Shown: positions 44,867-56,800 of the stretch, in pieces
Layout: every line of letters starts with the position of its first letter
How positions within the stretch are numbered: position 1 is the stretch's first letter
The notes under the pieces: model-generated
The model's database searches: none
Told to the model about the DNA's origin: nothing
Seen by the model: the letters and a program-made list of their open reading frames with translations, nothing else
NCBI GenBank assembly: GCA_001247695.2
Contig: LGRX02033465.1
Span: 28,549 to 92,548 of the forward strand
DNA from: Cymbomonas tetramitiformis
Taxonomy: Eukaryota > Chlorophyta > Pyramimonadophyceae > Pyramimonadales > Pyramimonadaceae
Direction of reading: 5' to 3'
DNA: 64,000 nucleotides
Program-made: the position numbers and the translations under genes

Positions 44867-47800
44867 ATGCCTGCAAAAAAAGGAACCACCAAGAAGTCCG
44901 GGGATGGCAACACGGAAAGGTTGGTTTACGCGGACGTGATGGAACAGCGTTTCGTTGAGCAGAAAGTGCTGAAGCTCGCGGACTGCTCTTTCGCTGACAA
45001 CCCAAGAGGACACAATCACAACGGTGTCAACGTGGAGAAGTCCGTTGAGAAAAACGGCATCGACCTTTCCCAAACCATGATCTGGCGCCGCGCCAAAAAA
45101 GGAGATCCTAAGGCCCACGGGTAAGTTTCACTAAACCTTCTTGAAGAACTGCGCTGACAAAAGGTAGAAGAGACAAGTGTGAAAAAGCGTTCATCGATGA
45201 ACGCTTTTTAAAAAACACTGCTAAAGAAACAAGTGTTTTAACAGGTTTAAAGAAAAGTGTTCATCGATGAACGCTTTCTTTATTTTGTTTCTGAAGCTTG
45301 AGTATTTTAAACTGTTTTTAAGAAAGCGTTCATCGATGAGCGCTTTTCTTAGTTTTCCTTGTATTTTCCCTAAAACTTTGCGGTTTGGAGTTGCAAAAGC
45401 TGCGATATTTCTGTGTGATTCAGCTTTTTTCTCAGGAAAAATACAAGGAAAACTAAGAAAAGCGTTCATCGATGAACGCTTTCTTAAAAAGAGTTTAAAA
45501 TACTCAAGCTTCAGAAACAAAATAAAGAAAGCGTTCATCGATGAACACTTTTCTTTAAACCGGTCAAAACACTTGTTTCTTTAGCAGTGTTTTTTAAAAA
45601 GCGTTCATCGATGAACGCTTTTGCGTTCATCGATGAACGCTTTTCTTATTCAGCAAAAAAAGGTTAGTGCTTGAACTCTTCTTGGTTTTGCATGGTGACT
45701 TTCTTCTTGTTTATTTGCTGTTCACCTGCAGGTCTACTGACTCCCTTCAGGACTCTTGCTCGGAAGAAGAACATGCGGTGTTAGAGCTAGTGTTGCTTGA
45801 AGATGTTACATCCTCAGAAGATGAGGAAGATTCTTGCAGGAAGAACCATGTTCCCATTAGCTGGTATAATGTTCCAAACGTGGCAGTAGCTAAGAGGAGA
45901 CTCAAGAATAAAAAAGACGCTGAGCGAAACGCAAAAATACGTAGGACGCAATGTCCTTTGTGGATGCTAGACAGCCAGTGGTAGCTTTAGCTGAAGTAAA
46001 CACTTTATATATATTTTTATAAATAGTTTCTCTAACCCTTTAACCCATGTTCTTTGTCGTTTTAAATGGCGTGCTGTGTTTGTTTTTGTTTTCAGTAAGC
46101 GGTACATTGCCATTGACGGACATGGTAGGCACGAGTTTTTCACTCGTGCCTTCCAAGATGGCGCCGTGGTAGGCGGAAAAAAACTAGAGGCCCGGGACAA
46201 AAGGTTTCTGGAATGCAACGTCATCGTGGTGTCGGAGGACATCACCAAGGAGGAGGTTACATGCCTCGCCCTCTCGCGCATCGTCCAGAACGAGAAGGGG
46301 TCCAAGAAAAAACTTTTTTCGACGACTACACCTCCTTCAAATGGCTGATGTCCTCCATTGACAAGACCGTGGCCAAACCACAGAAGTTGGTTGTTTTGTT
46401 CTCTCACATCGACCCTTCGTTATACTCGTTGATGTTCTTCAAGAGGATGGCCCACATCCACGAAAAGGTGATCGGGCCCGACGAGCGGCTGGAGGCCTTG
46501 CTTCGCGAGAACTGCGAAGCTTTGGGGAAGGATTCCCCCTTCGGCTTCAACTCCTTGTTCGACAACAAGGAATTCCAACGTCTTAATCCGACACAAAGAT
46601 ATCAGGTACGGTGGAAGCCGGTCTTTATTTTATTGTGTTACATGCAACCATCACGCCTGAAGACAAACACATGTCTCAGGTTTTCCTGAAAGTGAACGAG
46701 AACGTCAAGTTCGCCGTGAAGGACGAGAATGGCGAGCTCCACTTGAAGAAGAAGAAGCAATGCGCGACTTTGGGCTTCGTCGGAACCACACGCGCCTTCA
46801 CGGACTTGTGTTCGTTTGTGCTGCTTCGTCAAGAAGTCCGCTCACAGCTAGAGCTTCAAAGCTCTAAGGGGAAGGCGAAAAAAACTGAAGAGGCGTCCAA
46901 GTTCTTGGAGGACCTGAGCGCCGGAAAGTAAGTCCATCTACCACGGTTTGGTTAAAGCCGTGAACTATTTTTTTATGCGGAAAGGTGATGGGTGTTAAAC
47001 TTTTGTTTACAGGTACGATGGTACTTTCTTCGACGCCAACGAGACTTGCTCCAAGACCAGTAACTTGCCTCGCTTGAACCGGGATGTCGAGCCGAAAGTC
47101 GTGCAGGACATGCTGAAGAAGCACAACGAGATGGTTGAGTGGGAGGAGACTGCTGTGGAGGCTCAGGAGAGTGGCGTCGAGACCCTTGCGGAAGTTGCAG
47201 CTGGTGAGACGGGTGGGGATGTTGAAGAGGAAAAGGAAGAGACGCAGGAAGGTGCGTCGGTTGGGGATGATGACGAGGTAGGCGATGGGGATGAGGAGGT
47301 AGAAGGTGAGGAACCGGTTGGTGAGGAAGATGGTCAGGAGAACGAGGAGGAGGAGAACGAAGAGGAAGAGGAGGGCGATGAGGAGGGCGATGAGGAGGAG
47401 GATGGAAAGTTTGACTTTGAAAAGGAGTCGGATGAGGTTCGTGAAACACGTGAAGATCGGAAGCGGAAGAGACAGGAAGTGGCGGATTGGTTTGCGGCGG
47501 AGGACGCGGGGGAACATGTCCCAAAATCAAAGAAGCAGAGAAAGGATCTAACTAAGAAGAGGGCGGAGATGGGGAAGCTACGTCAAGAGTTGCAGGCCTT
47601 TGAGGAGGAGGATGCCGCTTACGCGGCTTGGCTTAGCGACAAGGAGAAACAGAAGGATGAGCAGGACATGGAGGACGACCCGGCCCCCTGCGCGGAATGG
47701 ATGAAGCCTTGGGTTGGGGTGTCGCGAGGGAACCCGGACTACGAAGGGTTGCGACAATGGAAGATGGCAGGCGGAACGCTCCGAAATGGAACGCAGCAGA

Positions 47801-49320
47801 AGGGACCGGTGAAGGAGAGCATTGAGATTGGGCAGTTCTTGAAGATGAATGAGGAGGCGTTGAAGCCTGGTGTACGGCATCATGTGCACAATATTGTGTC
47901 CGTGGAGGTGCCGAAGGTGGTAGCGGTGAAGAACCGTGGCGTGACGCGTGGCACGAAGGTGAAGGATGAGAAGGTGGAGTACGTCTTGGAGTTAATCCAT
48001 CAACACGGACATGCCGAGTCTGAGAAGTTGTTGGTGTTGACATCGGTTGCCATGAACTCCCAAGGCATCCCGCTGTTGCAGCTGTACTTCGGCGAAGCTC
48101 TCGGGGCCATGGACGTCATCACGCACAACGCGGCGGAAGATAAGTTTTGTGTGGCGGCGGTCATCACGGATGTTCCGTGGGGCCATGAGAGCAAGACCGG
48201 GTACAACACGAAGGTGGATTGGGATGCGTTCGCAGTCAAGTTGGACGAGCTGTGCGCGAACAACGATGGCATGTCGGAGGTTCATAAATACGCCGATCTG
48301 GGAAAGGTGGACGGAGACACCATTGTGTGTGCCTTAGGCGACAGTGAAGCCCTTCGAGCTTTGGAGGCGGGCTGGAAGGCGTTGAAGCACCCGGTAGGAT
48401 CGATGTAACACTTGTTGCTTTGAAGGCACCCTTTTATTTTTGTTTTTTTTGTTACGTTTCTTAAAGGGAGGGAAAAGGGGGGAAGGATCACAGGTGTACA
48501 AGACAATGCCGGGGTACATCGTGACGGAGGGGAACCGCAACAACGCGACTTTCACGAACACTCCAAAGTCCGTGGGACACCAGTACACGACTTTTGCACG
48601 GAAGCTGGAGGCTCCGAAGTTGGACTTCAAGACCAGCATCCAAACCAGGGGGCAGCAATGTAAGGACCTTGACTTTGATTATTTCCCGCTGAATTGTTGG
48701 ACTGGAAACATTTTGCGTGCCCTAAGTTACCAAGAGGTGAAGGCTTTTGAGAAGGCCTTGGAAAAGCACCTGGCTGAGAGCTGGGAACCAAGCTGGAAGG
48801 AAATGGATGAGGAGCAGAGGATGGACATCGTTCAGACCGAGGTAGAACATCAGGCACGACCTTTCCAAGCTGTTCAAGTGCAGGATACCTTCAAGCACGA
48901 TTGCGCCGTAGTGGGATGCTTGAAGGGCGGTAAGCCCTGCGAAGAGCATGGCAAGACCTTGGTGGTGGGACAGAAAAAGGTGGAGCTCATGGAGCTGTTG
49001 GTGGAGCAGTACACAACCGACATCGACATGGTGGTGCTGGACCCGTTCATGGGAAGTGGTGCGTGTCATTGTGGATGCATTGGTTTTGCCGCGAGGGACA
49101 CGCCGGGGTATTGAAAGATGTTAAGTGTTCCGCAGGAGCCACTGGGATTGGAGCGCTTCGCATGGGACGCGCCTTCATCGGCGTGGAGAGGAAGCGTGCA
49201 AACTTCATTAGCGCGGTGCACTATTTATCTCACGCGGTGTTCTGCTGCGCGAAGCGCCATGTGGGGGATCTTGGATTGAGTGAGCCGTACCGGAAGATGA
49301 AAGTGACAAACGTGAAGTAG
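44867..49320 (+). CDS. ParB-like domain fused to an N6-adenine/N4-cytosine DNA methyltransferase, six exons
   Basis: Exons 44867-45120, 46096-46605, 46680-46927, 47013-48393, 48494-49058 and 49136-49320 join by GT-AG introns that keep frame, about 1,047 residues. Residues ~33-150 match a ParB/Spo0J N-terminal domain: LADCSFADNPRG, VNVEKSVEKNGIDL, YIAIDGHGRHEFF, then ITKEEVTCLALSRI. A linker rich in Glu/Asp follows (~380-475). The C-terminal part is a beta-class methyltransferase: catalytic-type VITDVPWGHES (~724), then DPFMGSG joined across the last intron to ATGIGALRMGRAFIGVER (SAM binding, ~980). The order IV then I is diagnostic; DVPW in place of DPPW/Y leaves N6A versus N4C open. One frameshift sits at an A6/T6 run near 46308. 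Fusions of this kind are typical of phages and plasmids. Confidence 0.8.
45121..46095 (+). other. Intron 1 of the ParB-methyltransferase gene with palindrome array
   Basis: The intron (GTAAGT...TTTCAG) contains a large inverted repeat with ~200-bp arms (about 45185-45385 and 45430-45640). The palindrome GCGTTCATCGATGAACGC or a close variant occurs at about 45187, 45257, 45327, 45462, 45532, 45601 and 45624. Downstream lies a possible alternative exon at 45732-45984. Confidence 0.85.
45732..45984 (+). CDS. Possible alternative last exon of the ParB gene
   Basis: An acceptor CACCTGCAG at 45731 precedes an open frame (STDSLQDSCSEEEHAVLEL, VAVAKRRLKNKKDAERNAK) that ends at a stop at 45984. Splicing from exon 1 would keep the frame and yield a short protein with only the first half of the ParB-like domain plus an acidic/basic tail. 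It may equally be an unrelated gene remnant. No independent support. Confidence 0.3.
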
Positions 49321-49366
49321 AACATCGAAAGTTCGTGAAAGTTAGTTAGGGATCTTGGCGGGGAAA

Positions 49367-50468
49367 GAAGTATGTTTTGAACCTAACTGGGGGGCCGGCC
49401 ACCCGGACTTGTGGTTAGTAGTGGTCCGCGAAAGCACGTGAAAAACCAATGGAGAACGTAGTTGGTCAATGCACGAAGACGAGTAGGCGATGGGGCGAAG
49501 GGCACTAGAAAAGGTGAAGTCGTGTTAAACTCTGGAGGCAAAACATGCGCGCCGGTAACTTTGTTTTGAATATTGATTTGAAGCTGTATATTTCATGTGA
49601 TATATAAATATAAAATATTCCTGAAATTGCAAAGAAATCGGGGTTTTTTGAAGAAATTTCAAAAAATTTAGAAAAACCCCCAAAAAGGGCATATAAAACT
49701 AGAAAAAATAAAAGGGGTTCATCGATGAACACCCAAAAACATATTTCATAAAAATCAGACGTATAAAGTGTGATTTTGCTACCGAGTTTCGAAAAAAATT
49801 TTGAAGCTGGAGAATGCGTGAAATATGGTACAAATTCAATGGAAAATTTTTGTTTTCTTAACACAAAAAACCCCATAAACTTTCCTTAATTCAGGCTGAC
49901 AAAGATGATTTTTTTAGTTAAAATCAGGAATATTTCTTAAACCCTAAAACAACCGGGAAATTAAATAAAATTACATTCCACTCGGGAAAATCTTAAACCC
50001 TAGATTCGGTCAAATTTTCGATTTTTTCAGGGCCTCCCCTTGTAAAACTCCCCAACACCCAAAAAGGCCCGAAATTCATATAAAACTAGGAAAAATAAAA
50101 GGGGTTCATCGATGAACCCCCAAAAACATTTTTCATAAAAATCAGACGTAAAAAGTTTCATTTTGCTACCGAGTTTCGAAAAAAAATTTGAAGCTTAAAA
50201 ATGCGTGAAATATTATACAAGTTCAATGGAAAATTTATGTTTTCTTAACACAAAAAACCCCATAAACCTTCCTTAATTCAGGCTGCAAAAGATGATTTCT
50301 TTCGTGAAAATTAGGAATATTTCTTAAACCCTAAATCAACCGGAAAATTAAATAAAATTACATTCCACTCGGGAAAATCTTAAACCCTAGATTCGGTCAA
50401 ATTTTCGATTTTTTTAGGGCCTCCCATTGTAAAACTCCCGAACTCCCGAAACTCCCAAACTCCCCAAT
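49367..50468. repeat. Right terminal inverted repeat of the DNA transposon
   Basis: Reverse complement of most of 39455-40771, ending CTCCCAAACTCCCCAA. It contains the same internal ~390-bp tandem duplication and two TTCATCGATGAA palindromes (49718 and 50105). The methyltransferase gene stops about 45 bp before it. Confidence 0.9.
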
Positions 50469-50488
50469 TGCGTTTGGTGAGTAACGAC

Positions 50489-50870
50489 TAGTTCGTTCAT
50501 GCTGCACATGCGAGTTCTGCGCATGCTGAAAGCTAAAGATGGTTCTTGGTTTGTTTCCAAGATGTATCTTTACTTTGCCATCTTCGAGTTCAATCATACG
50601 AACTCTCGATGACAGGGATGCCTGATGATATGACATAATCATCTGGCGACATGTACAATCATCGTCGACCGTACTGACGACTGTCATAAATGTATGACGC
50701 GACTCGACCTGTACAGTCATGATCGACCATACTGTCGACTGTCATAATAATATATGACATGACCGACTGTCATAATAATATATGACATGACATGACATGG
50801 TATGACATGTATGACAGGTATGACACATATGACATGTATGACACATATGTCATCGGTCATAACCCTGACA
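50489..50870. repeat. 5' LTR, second part
   Basis: Matches 60253-60634 with about four differences and ends CCCTGACA. It contains a run of short TATGACATG repeats shared by both LTRs. Confidence 0.92.
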
Positions 50871-53800
50871 GATCTCCCCTCTTAAGAGAGTTGTGACCTC
50901 ACAACGGGCATACCTTTGTATATGTCTTTGATGTCTTTGTTGTTGTCGCTTCTTGCTGGTACCAGTCTTCTTACACCGATTTGAGGCGTCCCTCATGGTG
51001 TTTTTAGGTTATTGGGGGGAACTGAGTCCACTTTAGTCCCTCACCTTAGGCATTTCGCCATACAGTCCTTAGGATGTAGCCCACCTTTTCGGAAATCGTA
51101 TCGTTGAGTGACGTTCCAAGGTTCAATGAAGAGCGTTTTCGCGATACAATCCTACGCTGGATTACTGATTGATCCACACGTTATCATGTATGTGCTAGAC
51201 GATTCAAAGCATCCGAAGTCTACGTTACGGATTATTTGCGCTAGCCGTCGTCGCCTTTGCGCGATCGATGATCCCACGATTATAACGAATTATATTCGAA
51301 CGATTCTCGGCCTAATATACGTGCACCCAACTCTTCCTCCCCTCCTTAAGCTACTTTGGAGGATCCTAGGCGGTGATGGGGAGCCCGATTTCGATAATAA
51401 ACGAACAAAGGGGCTTGTTTTAATGCAAACGGAGCGGCCCTGCTTAACGGAATTGGACTTATAATCCTTTACCGGTCTGCTCAACTCCTCAATATTTTTG
51501 TCCAGTACGCACGCTTTGACGAACATCTATCGCGATGAGTGAGAATGGATTCGCCACGTACTAATGTGAAATTTATTTAGTTATGTTTGTCCAGCACAAC
51601 TTAGGATCACAACTCCGTCTACCTCAGTCGATATCTCCGGTAGCTCGGATGACTGGCCAAGAATCCGATGACAAACCACGGTTTTGGCAAAGGTAGCATT
51701 AGCAGTTTTTCACAGATATTGGTACCCGCATATGCGTATCTGTGTGAGGGTATGATTTATACAAGGCTCACTACACCTTAGCAAGGAAGGATCAATTCCT
51801 GCTCCTGTCATATCAATTTGATGCAGGGTAAAAATTGTTAGGGATATAACCCTGCAGTTCTCGGGTTGCAGCCCATTGCACCGAAGGTGCATCGCAGTCT
51901 TTGGGATGCAGCCCTGCAGTTCTTGGGATGCAGCCCTGCAGTTCTTGGGATGCAGCCCTGATATATATATATGTGACCGATGGACGAAAACCTCTTGGGT
52001 ACATGTTTCCACGGTCTGATTATTATTTGGTCGGCAATTATTGGCAAAAGTCATCGGCTATCGGCTTTTGACTTAGAAGCCACAATGTTATAGAAGCTGC
52101 GACCTATTGTAACCATATGCGGCAGTTATGCCTTCAGCATACGTAGACAATATGATTATATGGAACTTATAATCCCACTTAAGTTGCATCATGATAAATT
52201 TATCCAAGTGTTAACAAGTGTTCAGGATTTGATAAGGGGTTGACGCCCCACAAGCCAAAGGTCACTGTCTCATAAGGCTCGCCTCAAGTGTGCGGCTTTG
52301 AGAATTAGCGTCCTGGCGAGGCACAGTCATGATGCTTCCTAGTCCATAATGGAGCTGGATATGAGAATGCTCAAGGTATCCGAAGACAGGAAGGCTTTTG
52401 GTTGGCCAGAGTTACTGTCAAGATGCTTAACCTTGATGGAATGGCATTCGGATACAAACTGTGCAACCATGCATGCGACTTATGCATTGGTGTATGACTT
52501 TGATGAATTGTCTCTTGTCATGAACCTGGAAGGAATGACGGGCAAATAGCTAGAGTGGCGGATTTACTCACTCGGCTTTGCTGTTATGGAATTCGATGCC
52601 TGATGGCACAACTAGCAATCCTTTGCTCAGATGCTTTCCTTAAGACATTGGCAACAACTTGTGTGCCAGCTTCTCTAGATTTGGGGAGAAACCATGGATC
52701 AACAATTTATCAATCAAAACACATGTATCAAGGTTGATTCATCGAATCCTTCAACTCTTGAATTTCGACAATCAGCATCTCAGGCTGTTGACGTCAAAGT
52801 GATGGTCATAAGCTTACAATATAGCTTATTCACCTTTGAAAAACCATCGTTATCCCATGTCAGTGCCCTTCATAAAAATGATAGAGCCGGAGAAATATGT
52901 ATCTATGATTTCCTCGTAATGAACTTCATGTGTTAGTAAGTCAAATAAGACTTCATTTGATGTTTCAATCGGCATGATGTACCGTGTCATCAACTTAATG
53001 GTTGCTATACACAGATGCTGGAACTTTTGATAAAAATTTTAATTTTCCAAGCAAATCACAATGATGTAAATCAATTTGTGGCAGCTGTATAAAAAATGAA
53101 TGAATCTATACTCTTCCTCCCCTTCGTAAAAAGAGATGTATCAAACCAATCAGATGGTGATGGAGGATGTTATTCAATCATTATGTTATGTAAAAAATGG
53201 TTTGATAGAGAATCAGACTGAGATTACTCATCGAATGCTTTAGAGGTAACAATGTCAATTTGAACATTGATTCTCTCTACGTCATATTGGCAATATGCCT
53301 GACGTTTTTGAATGTGGCAAATGCCAGATGATGTCAAATGCAGTCGTTGGGTTGCAGCCCACATACTTTGTCAGTTCAGGGTTACTATAGTGTACCTAAC
53401 TTAGACAATGGTTCTGGATAATGATTGTCATGATGAACAAAGAAATCAGTACCGAAGTTAACTTTGGTATCGAAGCTAATGGAGAGTCAATCAAGAAGTG
53501 TCCGTAATGACAACAACTTACTACGAGTTGTATTTTCGTAGTTGATGGATGGCTGACATGTCATTTCATTATGAATAGAACATGGCATTGCTTAGTGATA
53601 TGTGTGTATTCTTCAGCACATGATCACTTATCTCAATGGTGCCCTTTTTTATTTTTGGGCAAACACTATTCAGAGACTTGTTATGATAAAGAAGTATGAA
53701 TGATGAATGTGTCATTTCAATCGGATAGAATTGTGACTTGTTTTATGACTATACAATTTCTGTCACTTTCCAGAATGAGGATGAACTGTGCTTGGAGACC

Positions 53801-56800
53801 GTATGCAGATTGCGGTGGTCTGGCTTTTCCCAAGACTTCGTGGCCTAATGGTCGAGGCAACAAATTTCTAAACGTTCCAGAATGAACTTTCAGAGAGTCA
53901 TTATTCCTCAATGAAGCATACGTGTCTTATGTGCCAGAATGATATGAACCACAAGTATGATGTCAATCTATATGTGGATGGTTTATACCATTATATGCTA
54001 TTCCACAAATAAGATAGTGATGTCAGGATGAAAACTTTGGACAGTTGCAACTCAGTACATACCTGAGTGCATTCAAATCCATTTGTATGCTCAGAATCTG
54101 AATGTAATGTACTTGTATATGTACGGGATAGAATATATTTTCTATGTGATTCTGGATTTAGGAACTAGAGTTAATGAAAAAATCCTTTCCTATTTCAGAC
54201 GATGAAACCCTTATTCCCTTAGGTGCAATACCTTATCTTAAGGAATAGTCAATACAAGTTTTAATCGATTTTTTTCAAATCTGTCTGTCACTTTTGGTGA
54301 TCAGACTGGTCAATTTTACAGCATAACCATTCCCCTCGCTGAAGGAGATGACTCCCATCATAGGGCGGTATATTGGCTGTTTTCTTGACACATGGAAAAC
54401 ATGAGTAACTCTTGGAGAATGTTGGGATAAACATCCTAGATTAGCTGTGCTTGATCGCTCTATGCCCAAGAATGACCGAAGAGATTGCTTGCCATTTTTC
54501 AGCCATATGGTGTGGAGGCTGCTTAACAACGGTTGGGTCATAAGCTAAATAGCTATGTCAGCTATGTCGGAGGCTGAATAGCCATGATTGCACAGACTCT
54601 GTCTTTCATGATGAATAGTCCTCTGAGAAATGGTGTCTGAAAAATCAATACTTATGACAACAACTCAACCTTTTGGTATGATGAAGAGCTGACGATCTTT
54701 GTTGCACTACAATTGTTTAATGTGCAATAATGAAATGCCTCGTGATATATTATCTCACAGAATAGGCATTGCTCAATGGCGATATGATCAGATATGTAAT
54801 GATCAATGAAGACAAGATGGTTGATATGGCTCATTCAGTAGGCATAATTACCTCAAAGAGATGCCAATACACAGATACATATCAAGACATAAGGGCAATA
54901 GGCTTATTGTATAACCTTCAAGGCAGCTAACATTTATGCTGCATTGGTCAGCTCAATGGCTTCGACCTTCTAGGTGTTATACTCAGGCCGTGGCCTGCAT
55001 ATTGCGTTGAGTAATCTTGACACCTTTAATGATCCAATCAAATGATATGTATGAAATATCAAGAATGGTTGCCCCTTTCAATGATCATCGGTGGCAGAGG
55101 CTATAGTGCTTGCACCGTGTCAATATACAATTCTAGTCTGGATACATGCTAGACCAGATGTATACAATGTCTAGGTCTTCAAAATCAAGCTCATATGTAT
55201 GTCATGGCTGATGTATGTGTCAACTTCATGGAGTTCTGAATGGTTTGATTGTAAACAGTCAGGCTTACCAAAACAAAAACAATGATGCAACTTACTTGTT
55301 TTATTATTTGTCTTTATTATTTATTTGGTTTTTAGTTGTATTTCTAGCTTATCATCTTCCCCCCTCAAGGAAGTGTATTGCTAGGCGGTTGTCAAGCGCC
55401 GTTCAAATACAACAGAGGTCCGACCTCTATGTGATGACGTGATAGCTTACTATGAAGCTGGATAGCAGTTCTCGGGATGCAGCCCCTTGCACCGAAGGTG
55501 CATTGCAGTCGTTGGGATGCAGCCCGAATTCACGTCATCAGCGTGGGTCATATAGTGCCCAAGCATGTGCTATATATATACAACACTACCCTCCAGCGAA
55601 GTGGTTTTCTATTACCATCATTATATGCTGTGGGATATCAATATATGATCAGAGAGCATGGATTTATATATATATATGTACCATGTTTGTCAATATCGGA
55701 GAGACTATGTCTTCTTTAAAATCCTCATGACTATATGTATAATGATGCTATACCGATGTCAATACCTTCTCTCTGAGTGATTTATTGATTTCAGATGTGA
55801 TGTCGTGGCATAAAATATGTCCACGTCATTGGCACGAGTCATGTTGTGTCCATGCATACACGATCTTAGCGCAGGTCACAATACAGTGCCCGAGCATACG
55901 CGATTTTAGCGTAGGTCACATTGTGCCTATATTTATTACATATGAGAATATATGTTACTCATCTTATTTGTGAGTCTAGACAGCATTGTGCTGATTGCAA
56001 TGCTTTCTCTGGTGACTTATATATCACAGATTATACCAATATGGTGATCAGTCCAGTGCAATATTTTGTCACCGGAATGTACAGGGATTGTGAATGATTG
56101 AAATCCAGCCGGAGGAATAATCTCAACAGTTTATTCTGTACTAGTGAATTCATCGGAGTTACTTATTTCGACGATTCAAAAACCCATGTCATTGTAGTGA
56201 TGACAGCTCATATGAATATATAGGGTTTTTATCAGAATGCTTTTATGTGATGTCAACATATTATGAACAATTCACTTGCATCTCGGGACAAAGGAGTTAC
56301 GCTTGGAAGGTCTTGCATGGTGGTCACCAACAGTTATTAGCTGTTATTCAGGTGCCAAATTCTGCCTTCAGCACTGGGACTATATCAACCAGTCTTACAG
56401 CGATGCACTTGTCCTTCCCATTCTTATATACAGCTATAGTGCCAAAGTATATCAGGTGGGATATATATATATATATACATTATATAACTATCACCTTCTG
56501 ATCCAGGAAATGCAATTAAGCATGGTATCAGGTTATATGTTATGTATATAGTTCAGCATTCCAAACTTACTCGAGAATGTAAATGCTGAGCAAGAGTCAA
56601 CTTATAGTCATTGGGATATAGTTTCCCATCCGAGTTTACACTTTATTAGTGATGGTGGATTTAACGTTGTACAGATTTCAACGTTATTTGTGGATGCAGT
56701 GATTTTATCAAAAGCAATCCATCATAATCACCAGATCGGAAAAATGGATAACATATTGTATAATCCTATCCACCTTCTTCCCCCCTCGAGGAAGTGTGAA

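Larger units (their letters stand above)
39446..50480. mobile_element. Mutator-like DNA transposon carrying a ParB-methyltransferase gene
   Basis: An 11.0-kb insertion in the 5' LTR has an 8-bp duplication GTAACGAC (39438-39445, 50481-50488) and TIRs of about 1.1-1.3 kb; the outermost ~12 bp differ between ends. Two divergent spliced genes fill it: a minus-strand gene with a Cys/His cluster, a C-x2-H motif and a degenerate SWIM (transposase-like), and a plus-strand gene fusing a ParB-like domain to an N6A/N4C DNA methyltransferase. Long TIRs, an 8-bp TSD and the domain order fit the Mutator superfamily; this classification is an inference. The palindrome TTCATCGATGAA or a close variant occurs in both TIRs and in an intron. 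Confidence 0.85.

Noticed and set aside
46300..46320. Programmed -1 frameshift at AAAAAAC in the ParB gene
   Set aside because: The codon phase there is AAA-AAA-C, not A-AAA-AAC, so P-site re-pairing would be poor; a homopolymer indel or sequencing error is simpler.
47306..47551. Arg/Met-rich frame overlapping the acidic linker of the ParB gene
   Set aside because: A shifted reading of the GAGGAG-rich linker; no independent evidence.
39446..50480. Assignment of the DNA transposon to the KDZ superfamily (also 8-bp duplications, sometimes with DNA-modifying genes)
   Set aside because: The transposase-like protein lacks the Cys-rich motifs that I would expect of KDZ, while long TIRs, C-x2-H and a SWIM-like end favour Mutator. 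Kept open but less likely.
50871..50900. tRNA primer-binding site after the 5' LTR
   Set aside because: GATCTCCCCTCTTAAGAGAG does not resemble a tRNA 3' end that I can recognise, and no polypurine tract precedes 60010.
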